In this document: in pieces, positions 19,991-27,138 of the stretch
Layout of the letters: every line of letters starts with the position of its first letter
Position numbering within the stretch: the stretch's first letter is position 1
Assembly: GCA_017504065.1 (NCBI GenBank)
Contig: JAFVRU010000120.1
Span: 1 to 27,138 of the forward strand
DNA: 27,138 nucleotides
Source of the DNA: Clostridia bacterium
GTDB taxonomy: Bacteria > Bacillota > Clostridia > Christensenellales > Borkfalkiaceae
Direction of reading: 5' to 3'
Translations under genes and position numbers: made by a program
The notes under the pieces: generated by a model
What the model was told of the DNA's origin: nothing
The model's input: only the letters and a program-made list of their open reading frames with translations
Databases searched by the model: none

Positions 19991-22048
19991 TTATTTCAAG
20001 CGGAAAATCGCCGCCGAATTCGCTTCGTTAAAGCGCAACGACAGTTTTCCGTCTTGGTAGGTATACGCTACGTTCTCCAGCTGCAACGGATAGAATTTTT
20101 CTGCCGACAAATAGCCGTATTTTTGTAAATCCAAAACAAATTCCTTTTCGTCCAACGCCCAAACGAACAACAACGCGTCGTTTTTACCTTTTAACCCGAA
20201 TGCGTTGTACGTTTTGTCGTCCATCGTCTTCATCGGAAGCGGGAACATCGGCATACGGTTTTTGACGTCGTCTTTATACGTCTTATACGCTTCGATTCCT
20301 TCTTTGATCAACGCCGTATTCCGTTCGTTCGCAAGGTGCAGTTTTCCCGACAGATACATGTATCCGCACATCGCGTTGACCATATTGAATACCGTTTGCC
20401 TGCCGTCTGCGTACTCGTCAATCTCGGCTTGCGGCACGTTTCCCGATACCATGTCTTTGAATAACAAAGGATACGGGTACGCCCAAATCCCCGCTTTTTC
20501 AGGCGCTAAATACGCCATTGCACCAATCAAAATGGACGGATACGCCCGATAATCTTCTTGATCGGAAGTCGATTGCAGGTAGAAATGCGAAAGCGTACCG
20601 TGATCCTGCCGCATCGCGCCGCCGCCGCAATTTTCCACGATCATATCAGGATATCGCGCGCGCAGTTCGTCGATAAACGCATAGAACGCCTGCGTGTTTC
20701 TTCTCGTTCCTTCCGCAGGGCTTTCCCCGTCGTAGTTCGTACCGATCCGCTCGTCGTTGTTGTCGTCGTTTTTAATAAACCGCACGCCCATACGATACGC
20801 TTCGTCGATCCGTCGGAATAAGAACTCCCAAACTTTGCGATCCCGCATATCCAGCTTCGGACGGTGGTGCGCTACGACTTTGCCGTTGCGTTTCAAAAGC
20901 GCAAGACCTTCCTTTTCCGCCTGCTCGAACGTCGTTCTCTCAAACTCGAACCAAACCCCTGGCTTTAACCCTTTTGCCTGCATATAATCGAGCAAACCCT
21001 GCAACCCGCCGCTGGGGAAATTTTCGTCAAGCGGAGTCCAAACGCCCTGCTCTGCCCAACCGTCGTCGATACAGAAATACTCTACGCCGAGCTCCGCAGC
21101 CTTGTCAATGAGCGGTTTTAAGCGTTCTTCCGTTTCGATCGCCCAGTTGCAGTTCATATAATCGTTAAACGTAACGGGGATTTCGGACAAATTGGCAAGC
21201 GAGCTCTTGCGCTTATACGCCGTCAACGCGCAAACCGCTTCTTCAAACCCGCCTTTGACGACTCCGTACACCGCCGCCGTCGTTTCATAGCGTTCCCCGC
21301 TTTGTAAATCGTACGTCCATTGCAACGCTTCGTCCGCGCCGCCCATCGAAACGTTGATAAATTCCGACTTAAACCCGCCGAATACCATAATTTCCATGTA
21401 CCAATTCTCCGCGCCTTCGCGTTCGAAGAACCAGCACTCGCCTTTCTCCGTATCTTCAATGATCATGAGTGGGTACAGCTCGTTCGTACTCCAAGACCCG
21501 TGGGATTGCAAGCGGAATACGCTCCGTTCCCAAACGTGGTTGGTCGTAGGATAGAGCCCCAAATCTTTTAATTTACGGCTTTGCCATTGCCCTTCGCCCT
21601 GCCAACGACTGTAACAGGTATGTACGATGAACCGATCGGGATTCTCATGCCACTTGCTTCCGCCGAGCCCGATCCCCGTCGCCATTGCCGCCGATAAGCG
21701 GGACAAGCGCACGCTCTCCGCGCCCGTATTCTTGACCGCGGTCGTTTGCTTGAACACGTTTACGCCGTCAATAAATTCCACTTTTTCCGAGATTTCCAAA
21801 CCGTTCGGCATTTGGAAACGGAGCTCCATTCCGTTTTGCGTTTCCTGCATGTCCTTGAACGTGAAAAAATCGTCCGTCGGCATCACCATCAATCCGTCGT
21901 ATTCCGCTTCATAGTTCGCGTTGAGCATTAAGTTGGTGTTGATATAGCCGTGTTCGTAACACTCCCTGTCCGTCTGTTCGCAAGACAGGAAAAAATGCCC
22001 CTTTTCGCCAACGTTTACATACGTGTTTTTATGTTTAAGCGTTTTCAT
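19991..22048 (-). CDS. GH36-type alpha-galactosidase-like glycoside hydrolase
   Basis: 685 residues with no signal peptide, hence cytoplasmic. The N-terminal 290 residues form a beta-rich domain. The (beta/alpha)8 barrel follows with YFCIDDGW (324-331), KPGVWFEFE (362-370), KLDMRD (398-403), FIKNDDNN (424-431; the nucleophile is most likely D428), ENCGGG (472-477) and STSDQED (493-499; acid/base most likely D496). These match the order of GH36 clan-D motifs, though the usual KWD nucleophile motif is KND here. The enzyme should release alpha-galactose from internalised oligosaccharides. The gene overlaps the HAD gene by 14 bases and has its own GGAG site. It is last in a three-gene operon with a transporter and a phosphatase. 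The substrate is inferred. Confidence 0.83.
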   Translation of the reverse strand: MKTLKHKNTYVNVGEKGHFFLSCEQTDRECYEHGYINTNLMLNANYEAEYDGLMVMPTDDFFTFKDMQETQNGMELRFQMPNGLEISEKVEFIDGVNVFKQTTAVKNTGAESVRLSRLSAAMATGIGLGGSKWHENPDRFIVHTCYSRWQGEGQWQSRKLKDLGLYPTTNHVWERSVFRLQSHGSWSTNELYPLMIIEDTEKGECWFFEREGAENWYMEIMVFGGFKSEFINVSMGGADEALQWTYDLQSGERYETTAAVYGVVKGGFEEAVCALTAYKRKSSLANLSEIPVTFNDYMNCNWAIETEERLKPLIDKAAELGVEYFCIDDGWAEQGVWTPLDENFPSGGLQGLLDYMQAKGLKPGVWFEFERTTFEQAEKEGLALLKRNGKVVAHHRPKLDMRDRKVWEFLFRRIDEAYRMGVRFIKNDDNNDERIGTNYDGESPAEGTRRNTQAFYAFIDELRARYPDMIVENCGGGAMRQDHGTLSHFYLQSTSDQEDYRAYPSILIGAMAYLAPEKAGIWAYPYPLLFKDMVSGNVPQAEIDEYADGRQTVFNMVNAMCGYMYLSGKLHLANERNTALIKEGIEAYKTYKDDVKNRMPMFPLPMKTMDDKTYNAFGLKGKNDALLFVWALDEKEFVLDLQKYGYLSAEKFYPLQLENVAYTYQDGKLSLRFNEANSAAIFRLK

Positions 22049-22769
22049 TTTCGTGCTCCTTTTCCTTGATTAACGTTTCGCAATACGCCCACAGCTCGTC
22101 AAAGCTGCCGTGGGGATACGCGTTGATATCCTTGTTCTCCTTATTGATCAAACAATCCGTCAGCAGGAATACTTTCATGCCGAGCGTTTCCGTGATCATA
22201 TCTTCGGTAACGTCGTTTCCGACCATCAAACAATCCTTCCCTTCTACGCCGAGTTTTTCGAGTATATCCACGTAATAGGCGGGATTGGGCTTACAATACC
22301 GACAATTTTCATAAGTTGTATACAACGCAAAGTCCTTGGGATCAAGCCCCGCCCAAGCCATCCGCTTCTCGGTTGCGATCGACGGGAAAATCGGGTTTGT
22401 AGCGAGCGCCGTCCGCAAGCCCAAGCCCTTGATTTTTCGTATCGTTTCCGCAGCTTTGGCGTTAAACCCGCACGACGCTTGCACACAATCGAAAACGTCG
22501 CGATAGAACGCGTCGAAATACGGAATATCTTCCCGCACGCTTTCCCCGTAAATGCTTGCGAACGTATCCCAAAACACGTTTTCGTTGGACTTCTCGCCCT
22601 TGTTTTTAATCATCGCCATCGTGCCCGTCCAAATGGCTTCGATAAGCTTTTTCGGCTCGTACCCGCGCGGAGCGAGCGTCTTTGCCAACGCGCCGAAATA
22701 CGCTTTTATGAACTCGTCTTGGTCCATCGGCAATAACGTGCCGTCTAAATCGAATAATACTACTTTCAT
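22035..22769 (-). CDS. HAD-superfamily hydrolase
   Basis: 244 residues. Motif I is FDLDGT (6-11), motif II ALATN (about 120-124), the motif III lysine is probably in CKPNPAYY, and motif IV is MVGNDVTEDM. A helical cap lies between motifs I and II, so it is subfamily I. These enzymes dephosphorylate sugar phosphates or nucleotides. It lies 11 bases after the transporter gene and overlaps the glycoside hydrolase gene, so a role in sugar-phosphate turnover of the same pathway is plausible but unproven. Ribosome site AAAGGAAAG. Confidence 0.87.
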   Translation of the reverse strand: MKVVLFDLDGTLLPMDQDEFIKAYFGALAKTLAPRGYEPKKLIEAIWTGTMAMIKNKGEKSNENVFWDTFASIYGESVREDIPYFDAFYRDVFDCVQASCGFNAKAAETIRKIKGLGLRTALATNPIFPSIATEKRMAWAGLDPKDFALYTTYENCRYCKPNPAYYVDILEKLGVEGKDCLMVGNDVTEDMITETLGMKVFLLTDCLINKENKDINAYPHGSFDELWAYCETLIKEKEHENENA

Positions 22770-22780
22770 GCTTCTTTCCT

Positions 22781-23902
22781 TTATATGACCAGCATTAGCG
22801 CCGTCAAAATGATTAAAAACCCGAAATTAAACGCGGAAAATACCGCTACGTAATACCCGCCTTTCCCGGGGTTGTGTTTCAAGTATTCTCGGAACGTGAT
22901 CAGACTCGCCAACGACGCGATGAGCGTCCCGACCCCGCCAATGTTTACCCCGAGCAATAAGTCTTGGTAGTTCGTCGTGAACTGCGAGAGCAAAATCGCC
23001 GACGGAACGTTACTGATACATTGACAGGACAACGCGCTAAACAGCAGCGTGTTCTTTTGCAGTAGTTTGGAAAACAACTCCCTTACGCCGTCGATCCGCG
23101 CCATATTCCCCGAGAAAATAAAGAAAAATACGAACGTGAGCAGCAACGGATAGTCCACTTTTTTAAGCGCCGAGCGGTCCATGACAAGCAACGCCGCAGG
23201 AATCACGATCAGCCCGATCCAATAGGGAATCACACGGAATACAATGACGATCGAGAGCGCGAACAACAGCAAATAGATCGCCGTTTTCCAAGGCGCGGAC
23301 GGGAAACGTTCTTCCGCCAATTCCAGCGGCTCGGACTTGACAAATACGCAACAGCACAACGTCATGAGCGCAATCGAAACGGCAAACGGAACGACCATAA
23401 TCGACATAAACTCCGTCGTGGGGATATGGAATTTCGTATATAAGTACAAATTTTGCGGGTTGCCGAACGGCGTCAACATTCCGCCCAAATTCGCGGCAAT
23501 GTTCTGCATAATGAACGTGAACGCCATATACTTTTCTTTGCCCGTCGTCGTCAATACGATATATCCGAGCGGCAAAAACGTCAACAAAGCCATATCGTTT
23601 GCAATCAGCATCGAGCCGATGAACGTGATATACGTCAACGCCAACACGCTGAGCTTCGCCGTCTTGAACATTCGCACGATCTTATGCGCCATTTTATAGA
23701 AAAACCGTATATTTTTCAACGCGCAAACGATTGCCAGAGTGCAAAACAGACAAGTCAACGTTTTATAGTCGAAGTAGTCCTTATATTGCTTGTCTACGGG
23801 CACAAAAAATATTGTAATAAGCGCCGCAAAAAACGCAATGAGCATCACCGCATTCTTTTTCGCAAACCGCGTTAACGCGTCTAATTTTTTCGTTCTTTCC
23901 AT
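22781..23902 (-). CDS. SLC13/ArsB-type (ion transporter superfamily) anion permease
   Basis: 373 residues with about eleven hydrophobic helices and a basic N-terminus (MERTKKLDALTRFAKKN). NLGGMLTPFGNPQNLYLY is the re-entrant signature of the ion-transporter superfamily (citrate, ArsB, NhaD and DASS permeases); a second pseudo-symmetric signature lies near SCQCISNVPSAILLSQF. It likely moves an organic or inorganic anion coupled to Na+ or H+. At 373 residues it is shorter than most (about 430-450). It is the first gene of the operon. The ribosome site before the ATG is poor. Confidence 0.8.
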   Translation of the reverse strand: MERTKKLDALTRFAKKNAVMLIAFFAALITIFFVPVDKQYKDYFDYKTLTCLFCTLAIVCALKNIRFFYKMAHKIVRMFKTAKLSVLALTYITFIGSMLIANDMALLTFLPLGYIVLTTTGKEKYMAFTFIMQNIAANLGGMLTPFGNPQNLYLYTKFHIPTTEFMSIMVVPFAVSIALMTLCCCVFVKSEPLELAEERFPSAPWKTAIYLLLFALSIVIVFRVIPYWIGLIVIPAALLVMDRSALKKVDYPLLLTFVFFFIFSGNMARIDGVRELFSKLLQKNTLLFSALSCQCISNVPSAILLSQFTTNYQDLLLGVNIGGVGTLIASLASLITFREYLKHNPGKGGYYVAVFSAFNFGFLIILTALMLVI

Positions 23903-23946
23903 CTTACGTACCCAATCGTTGAGTCTTTTCGGCGCAACGTATCTCT

Positions 23947-23975
23947 ATTGTAGCACTTTTCCATTGCTTGGTCAA
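23947..23975 (-). promoter_or_regulatory. Promoter of transporter-HAD-GH36 operon
   Basis: Minus-strand TTGACC (23970-23975), 17-base spacer, TACAAT (23947-23952), about 45 bases before the transporter ATG. Confidence 0.8.
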
Positions 23976-23989
23976 CAATTTTGTTTTCC

Positions 23990-24025
23990 TTGCGGGGGAT
24001 TTTTATAAATCCCCCGCAAATTTTT
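23990..24025 (+). terminator. Hairpin insulating the transporter operon
   Basis: A perfect 13-bp stem TTGCGGGGGATTT (23990-24002) / AAATCCCCCGCAA (24007-24019) followed by T5 on the plus strand. No plus-strand gene feeds it. It stands directly upstream of the minus promoter at 23947-23975. Confidence 0.7.
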
Positions 24026-24092
24026 CGCTTCTCGTATAAGTACATATACGCATAGATTTTTTATGAAACTCGCATCGCAATCCTGCAACTCT

Positions 24093-24134
24093 CCACAAAA
24101 CAAAAAAGCCCATTCAGGGCTTTTTGTTTTGTGG
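24093..24134 (-). terminator. Very long terminator hairpin beside a tRNA-3'-end-like sequence
   Basis: A stem of about 18 bp, CCACAAAACAAAAA...GCCC with GGGC...TTTTTGTTTTGTGG (24093-24111 and 24117-24134), with one bulged A. On the minus strand it follows the small membrane gene at 24177-24458. Confidence 0.8.
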
Positions 24135-24162
24135 TGGAGCGAGTTAAACGTAAGTTGAACCA
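24132..24162 (-). other. tRNA-3'-end-like site 1 (possible attachment-site relic)
   Basis: The minus strand reads TGGTTC, then 15 bases, then CGCTCCACCA, i.e. a T-loop-like start and an acceptor-plus-CCA-like end, followed by a terminator as after real tRNAs. No tRNA body is present. The same pattern with identical spacing is at 24694-24724. Confidence 0.5.
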
Positions 24163-24176
24163 TTTATTACAATATC

Positions 24177-24458
24177 CTAAATAGCAAGCACTACCATGAT
24201 TAAACCCATAATAAAAACCAAAATTGCTATAAATAAGGAAAATATGTAAATCTTTTTTATTAGTGGTGTCTTTTTTAAGGAGCGATAAATCAAACTATAC
24301 ATTATTGCACCAAAAACGGCGTTACCAATAAAGAATAATCCTTGCGTTAAAGAATAGAATGGTATTTTTTGCATTATAATAAGGGGAACATCAATAGCGA
24401 CGCACAGTAATAAACCCGATAACAAGGTAATAATAAATAATTTTTTGTTTTGTATCAT
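24177..24458 (-). CDS. Small three-helix membrane protein, unknown function
   Basis: 93 residues, AT-rich, with TM helices about 8-29, 37-58 and 70-92 separated by short basic loops (IYRSLKKTPLIKK). A GAGG stands about 11 bases before the ATG. It lies between the two tRNA-3'-end-like sites, so it is probably cargo brought in by a mobile element. I recognise no family; a membrane immunity or transport accessory role cannot be told from sequence. Confidence 0.6.
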   Translation of the reverse strand: MIQNKKLFIITLLSGLLLCVAIDVPLIIMQKIPFYSLTQGLFFIGNAVFGAIMYSLIYRSLKKTPLIKKIYIFSLFIAILVFIMGLIMVVLAI

Positions 24459-24525
24459 TGATATAATGTCCTCAGCAAGTTTTCTTTCATAAATTTTACC
24501 TTATAAAAAATCACAACGACAGTTG

Positions 24526-24652
24526 TGTATGTAATCCGCGACAGCGGTATGGAATCAAAATTTGTATGTAATCAAGCCGAAGCGGATAATTACATACACA
24601 GCAAGCTGTGATTACATACGCCTACGGCGATTACATACCAACCCTTCGGCTT
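24526..24652. repeat. Mini-hairpin array with GATTACATAC spacer
   Basis: GTATGTAATC occurs at 24527-24536 and 24564-24573, and its reverse complement GATTACATAC at 24610-24619 and 24629-24638, plus a variant ending ATTACATAC near 24589. Between them are different small hairpins such as ACAGCAAGCTGT and GCC-TAC-GGC. Outer arms CAAGCCGAAG (about 24573-24582) and CTTCGGCTTG (24643-24652) close the whole. Non-coding; same design as 2678-2794. Confidence 0.75.
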
Positions 24653-24657
24653 GTATA

Positions 24658-24692
24658 AACAATCTAAGTTGACGGTTCAACTTAGGTTGTTT
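24658..24692 (-). terminator. Terminator overlapping recombinase stop
   Basis: Stem CTAAGTTGA (24664-24672) / TCAACTTAG (24677-24685), extended by AACAAT / GTTGTT pairing. The recombinase TAA (24682-24684) lies inside the hairpin. Confidence 0.75.
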
Positions 24693-26157
24693 TTGGTGGA
24701 GCGTGTCCATTCAAATCCGAACCAACGGACGAACTTTCGTACTCTGACAAGAGCACCGTTTTCGTTCCGTCTTTATAATTAAAAGTAAACGTTATTTTGT
24801 CGTCGTAAAGATAGATGGCGTTGATAAAATTATCAATCAAGCACTTTTTATCTTCTGTCTCCTTAATATTCAGTTTTCTAAATCTCTCTATCCCAAAACG
24901 TATCTCTTCTCGCGTTAAAATCGGGCGTTCGATTTGTTCTTCCAAAATAGCGACTTCCAACTCGCTTTTTTGCGTTTCCAACTCAGCCAACCTATCACGC
25001 GTAGAATCAAAGATAACCCCTTGCTCTATCGCTTGAATAATATTTGCAATCTTTTTTAATACGCCCGACATTTGCGCTTTTAATTGCGGCAGACGGGGAT
25101 TTGTTGCCGTTTGTAAATTAAACAGTTCCTCGACAAGATACTCTATGATTTTCTCATCATTAACAATTTCAAACGCTTTTTCCACCGCTAAGTTTTCTAT
25201 CCATTCTTTTTGCACGGTCTTTTTATTGCATAAATGTTTTTTCGCTTTTACGCATTTATAGTAACGGTGCACTACCCCAGTCCTACTCGTACCAGATTCA
25301 CCTACCATATACGCCCCACATTTACCGCAAAATAGCTTTGTCGTAAGTAAATAATCATCTTCCGCTTTGTGACGGGCAGGTGCATGCTTATTCAATTTTA
25401 AGCGCTGTTGAGCCCTCTCAAACAACTCTTTATCAATAATCGCAGGAGTTGCATCAGGAATAACGATATCAGCGTATTTGTAATCACCTATGTATCTACG
25501 GTTTGAAAGCATATATTGAACAATATTATAAGAAAATTTATTTCCGTATTTTGTTTTTAATCCTTTGGAATTCAAATACTGCACAATCTCTTTAATCGTT
25601 TTCCCTTCCGCATACATTGTAAACACTTCTACCACAATGGGTGCAGCTTTTTCATCTATTGACAGCTTTTGATTCTCATCAACGTAATACCCGTAAGGAT
25701 TTTGCCCTCCATTCACTTTTCCTTTTAATGCATTTTCAGTTAACCCACGTTTAATTTTTACGGAAAGCTCTGCCGAGTAATATTCCGCCATACCTTCGAG
25801 CATAGATTCCAATATTATCCCTTCCGGGCCTTCGCTGATATTTTCTTTTGCGGAAATCACCTTAACGCCATTTTTCTTCAAGATATGTTTATAATGTGCT
25901 GAATCGTATCTATCTCGCGAAAATCTATCTAATTTCCATACTAGAACGATGTCGAAACAGCCCTTTGCGCTGTCTTTTATCATACGCCGAAATTCGGGAC
26001 GGTTATCCGTTCTTGCCGACAACGCTCTGTCGATATAATTCCCGATAACCGTTATCCCCGTTCTTTCCGCGTAATCCATACATTCCCGAAGCTGACCTTC
26101 TATACTCGCTTCATTTTGTTTATCCGAAGAAAACCTTGCATAAATTACTGCGTTCAT
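24682..26157 (-). CDS. Large serine recombinase (integrase)
   Basis: 491 residues. The resolvase domain (1-150) has catalytic S10 in YARFSSDKQ, LDRFSRD (76-82) arginines and the EGMAEYYSAELSVKIKRG hinge. The recombinase domain follows (about 160-265, from NPYGYYVD). A zinc ribbon has C277, C280, C302 and C310. A coiled coil covers about 345-420. The enzyme cuts att sites and integrates or excises the element through a Ser-DNA link. The last residues, SDLNGHAPPKTT, are encoded by a tRNA-3'-end-like sequence (24694-24724), so the att site probably lies inside the 3' end of the gene. The gene overlaps the XRE gene by ATGA. Confidence 0.95.
   Translation of the reverse strand: MNAVIYARFSSDKQNEASIEGQLRECMDYAERTGITVIGNYIDRALSARTDNRPEFRRMIKDSAKGCFDIVLVWKLDRFSRDRYDSAHYKHILKKNGVKVISAKENISEGPEGIILESMLEGMAEYYSAELSVKIKRGLTENALKGKVNGGQNPYGYYVDENQKLSIDEKAAPIVVEVFTMYAEGKTIKEIVQYLNSKGLKTKYGNKFSYNIVQYMLSNRRYIGDYKYADIVIPDATPAIIDKELFERAQQRLKLNKHAPARHKAEDDYLLTTKLFCGKCGAYMVGESGTSRTGVVHRYYKCVKAKKHLCNKKTVQKEWIENLAVEKAFEIVNDEKIIEYLVEELFNLQTATNPRLPQLKAQMSGVLKKIANIIQAIEQGVIFDSTRDRLAELETQKSELEVAILEEQIERPILTREEIRFGIERFRKLNIKETEDKKCLIDNFINAIYLYDDKITFTFNYKDGTKTVLLSEYESSSVGSDLNGHAPPKTT
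24694..24724 (-). other. tRNA-3'-end-like site 2, presumed att core of the integrase
   Basis: The minus strand reads TGGTTC, 15 bases, CGCTCCACCA. It shares TGGTGGAGCG-N15-GAACCA (plus strand) with 24132-24162. It overlaps the last codons of the recombinase gene. Confidence 0.5.
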
Positions 26158-26504
26158 TCTTTTCTATTTTCCTCCATCATTTTTCTTAAAATTTCTTTCA
26201 ATCTTGCATTCGCCTGCGTTTTCGGGTCAAAACACAGTTCAATAAAATCGTCCACCTTATCTCCCGATTCGGCTTGCACATACAATACAAGATTATCCGT
26301 CCTTCCAAGCAAATAGTCCGTTGATACGTTAAAGTAATCAGCTATCTTTATAAGTACTGGATAGGACGGAAAGCAATCCCCTGTTTCATACCATGCAATT
26401 ACAGGCTGGCTTACCTCACCAAGCGCTTTGGCTAACTTTGCTTGTGATAAGCCAGTCTTTTCACGTAATTGTTTTACTCTAATGCCTATAATTTTTTCAT
26501 TCAT
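26154..26504 (-). CDS. XRE-family regulator of the element
   Basis: 116 residues from the second of two adjacent ATGs (26504), which has better spacing to AGGTG than the first (26507). An N-terminal Cro/C1 HTH covers about 5-68 (IGIRVKQLREKTGLSQAKLA through VSTDYLLGRTD). A charged C-terminal helix follows (FDPKTQANARLKEILRKMMEENRKE). Stop and recombinase start overlap as ATGA, so regulator and integrase are translationally coupled; the regulator probably sets integrase expression. Confidence 0.92.
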   Translation of the reverse strand: MNEKIIGIRVKQLREKTGLSQAKLAKALGEVSQPVIAWYETGDCFPSYPVLIKIADYFNVSTDYLLGRTDNLVLYVQAESGDKVDDFIELCFDPKTQANARLKEILRKMMEENRKE

Positions 26505-26521
26505 CATAGCACCTCGCTTTT

Positions 26522-26695
26522 CTAATCTAATTCTTTTTTCTCTTGTTTATTCGTTCTTTCGGCTTTCCAATTTTCAAACTCTCTTTGTATCTGCTCATCT
26601 TTGAACATTTCTTGGATTTTCGGTAGGAGCATGCGTGCCAAAGTTTCGAGTTCAAAATCGGGAATGCCCGTATTATTTTTCTGTTTTTTCGACAC
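26522..26695 (-). CDS. Small element protein, 57 residues
   Basis: Starts GTG with a perfect GGAGGGG ribosome site: MSKKQKNNTGIPDFELETLA then RMLLPKIQEMFKDEQIQREF and ENWKAERTNKQEKKELD. It is acidic and helical, with an IPDFELETLARMLLP core of a type I associate with small conserved proteins beside integrases in Firmicutes elements. Function unknown. It ends 17 bases before the XRE start and belongs to the same operon. An overlapping frame with an ATG at 26727 has no ribosome site and is not credible. Confidence 0.75.
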   Translation of the reverse strand: MSKKQKNNTGIPDFELETLARMLLPKIQEMFKDEQIQREFENWKAERTNKQEKKELD

Positions 26696-26770
26696 TTAAC
26701 CCCTCCTACTTCCTTTGACTTTTCCATAGGCGGGGTTCGTCTTTGCTTTTTCTAATTTCTTATATTTCAA
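26696..26770 (-). CDS. Possible 24-residue leader peptide
   Basis: From a TTG next to an AAGGAG site: MKYKKLEKAKTNPAYGKVKG then SRRG-stop. The TAA directly abuts the GTG of the 57-residue gene, giving perfect stop-start coupling. The spacing from AAGGAG to TTG is only 2 bases, which is too short. An ancestral ATG a few bases downstream may have been lost by mutation. Confidence 0.35.
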   Translation of the reverse strand: MKYKKLEKAKTNPAYGKVKGSRRG

Positions 26771-26792
26771 ATCTCCTTATTATTTTTATTTT

Positions 26793-26843
26793 ATAGGTAA
26801 TGCAACCGCACTTTTAACGGAAAGATAAGCACGGTTGCCCTAT
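26793..26843. repeat. Inverted repeat / hairpin upstream of element operon
   Basis: GCAACCG (26802-26808) with CGGTTGC (26832-26838), and outer ATAGG / CCTAT arms (26793-26797, 26839-26843). It stands upstream of the minus-strand integrase operon and could be a transcription attenuator or a protein-binding site. Confidence 0.6.
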
Positions 26844-26911
26844 TTTATAATTTTTCTCCTTGTCTATTCCCGAAAATTACGGGTGTGTTAAGCGCACAAT
26901 GCGTTCCGCTG

Positions 26912-27115
26912 TTATTGTTCTTTAAGCGTTTGATATCCAATTCTTATTAAATCTACTTTTGCAATACCTTTGCTTTTTAAGAACGAAGTAATTTCGTCAT
27001 ACTCTTTGACGGGAAGTCGCGTATTAAACTGTTTCGTAGCCTTTTCACGCTCTTCCTTATGCAAAAGTTCATACTTTTGTCTTGCCTTTTGTTTCGGCGT
27101 CAGTTGTTTCTCCAT
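26912..27115 (-). CDS. Ribbon-helix-helix-like small protein
   Basis: 67 residues, ribosome site AAGGAG. A basic N-terminal helix (MEKQLTPKQKARQKYELLHK) leads to a ribbon-helix-helix-like core: strand TKQFNTRLP, helix VKEYDEITSFLKSKG, turn, helix KVDLIRIGYQTLKEQ. Such proteins bind DNA as dimers, often as element copy-number, partition or relaxosome accessory factors. The exact role is unknown. It is the most upstream element gene visible. Confidence 0.7.
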   Translation of the reverse strand: MEKQLTPKQKARQKYELLHKEEREKATKQFNTRLPVKEYDEITSFLKSKGIAKVDLIRIGYQTLKEQ

Positions 27116-27138
27116 TTGACTTTCTCCTTAAACATAAA

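Larger units (their letters stand above)
24694..27138. mobile_element. Left end of integrated mobile element
   Basis: The AT-rich gene block holds a serine integrase, an XRE regulator, short accessory ORFs and a ribbon-helix-helix-like protein, all on the minus strand. Its left border is presumed at the tRNA-like att site inside the integrase 3' end. The right end is outside the window, so whether it is an ICE, IME or prophage remnant cannot be told. The 26771-26911 gap holds no gene that I can support, only the hairpin at 26793-26843 and smaller inverted repeats. Confidence 0.7.

Noticed and set aside
26527..26727. 66-codon minus-strand frame in the element
   Set aside because: Its ATG has no ribosome site and its sequence is a frame-shadow of the 57-residue gene at 26522-26695, which has GGAGGGG before its GTG.

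Overview
The window looks like a chromosome segment from an anaerobic Gram-positive Clostridia-type bacterium, probably uncultured. The evidence is AGGAG-type ribosome sites before most genes, consensus TTGACA/TATAAT promoters, a DnaD primosome protein, a type III glutamine synthetase, a 2-hydroxyacyl-CoA dehydratase activase system and an RsgI-like anti-sigma factor. Host genes have intermediate GC; from about 24.1 kb rightward the DNA becomes AT-rich and turns into a mobile element. No species can be named from the sequence alone.

Layout. 1-86 is the 5' end of sbcD (minus). 323-2062 is a DnaD-type protein with a DnaC-like cysteine tail. 2108-3004 is a gene-poor stretch with tRNA-Ser(GGA), a decayed second copy of the tRNA 3' half, dispersed repeats, an array of mini-hairpins and a candidate small RNA with its own promoter and terminator. 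3003-3968 (minus) is a membrane-anchored metallophosphoesterase. 4093-7046 (minus) is a stress-signalling module: an ECF sigma factor, its membrane anti-sigma factor with an RsgI-like ectodomain, and a lipoprotein carrying a second copy of that ectodomain. A 46-bp block is shared upstream of the sigma gene and the lipoprotein gene and is probably the sigma factor's own promoter. 7256-8017 (minus) is a PlsC-like acyltransferase. 8202-10207 (plus) is the radical SAM/partner pair of unknown DNA-related function. 10286-10998 is a 48-codon gene divergent from a double-HTH regulator, with an inverted repeat between their promoters.

11034-15276 (minus) is a two-gene operon for a CoA-dehydratase activase with duplicated ATPase domains and its dehydratase-like partner. 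15544-18378 (plus) is glnN-nadE, two ammonia-using ligases behind a consensus promoter and a structured leader. 18439-19826 (minus) is an O-antigen-ligase-like polymerase gene broken by a frameshift. 19991-23902 (minus) is an operon of an ion transporter, a HAD phosphatase and a GH36 alpha-galactosidase-like enzyme.

24.1-27.1 kb is the edge of an integrated element: a large serine recombinase, an XRE regulator, small ORFs and a ribbon-helix-helix-like protein, all minus. The 3' end of the recombinase gene reads like a tRNA 3' end. A second, similarly spaced tRNA-3'-end-like site lies 562 bp away, and the two bracket a small membrane-protein gene and a second mini-hairpin array. The observations I rate highest are the duplicated sigma-module promoter block with its anti-sigma-paralogue lipoprotein, the two mini-hairpin arrays, the tRNA-end duplications, and the orphan small RNA.
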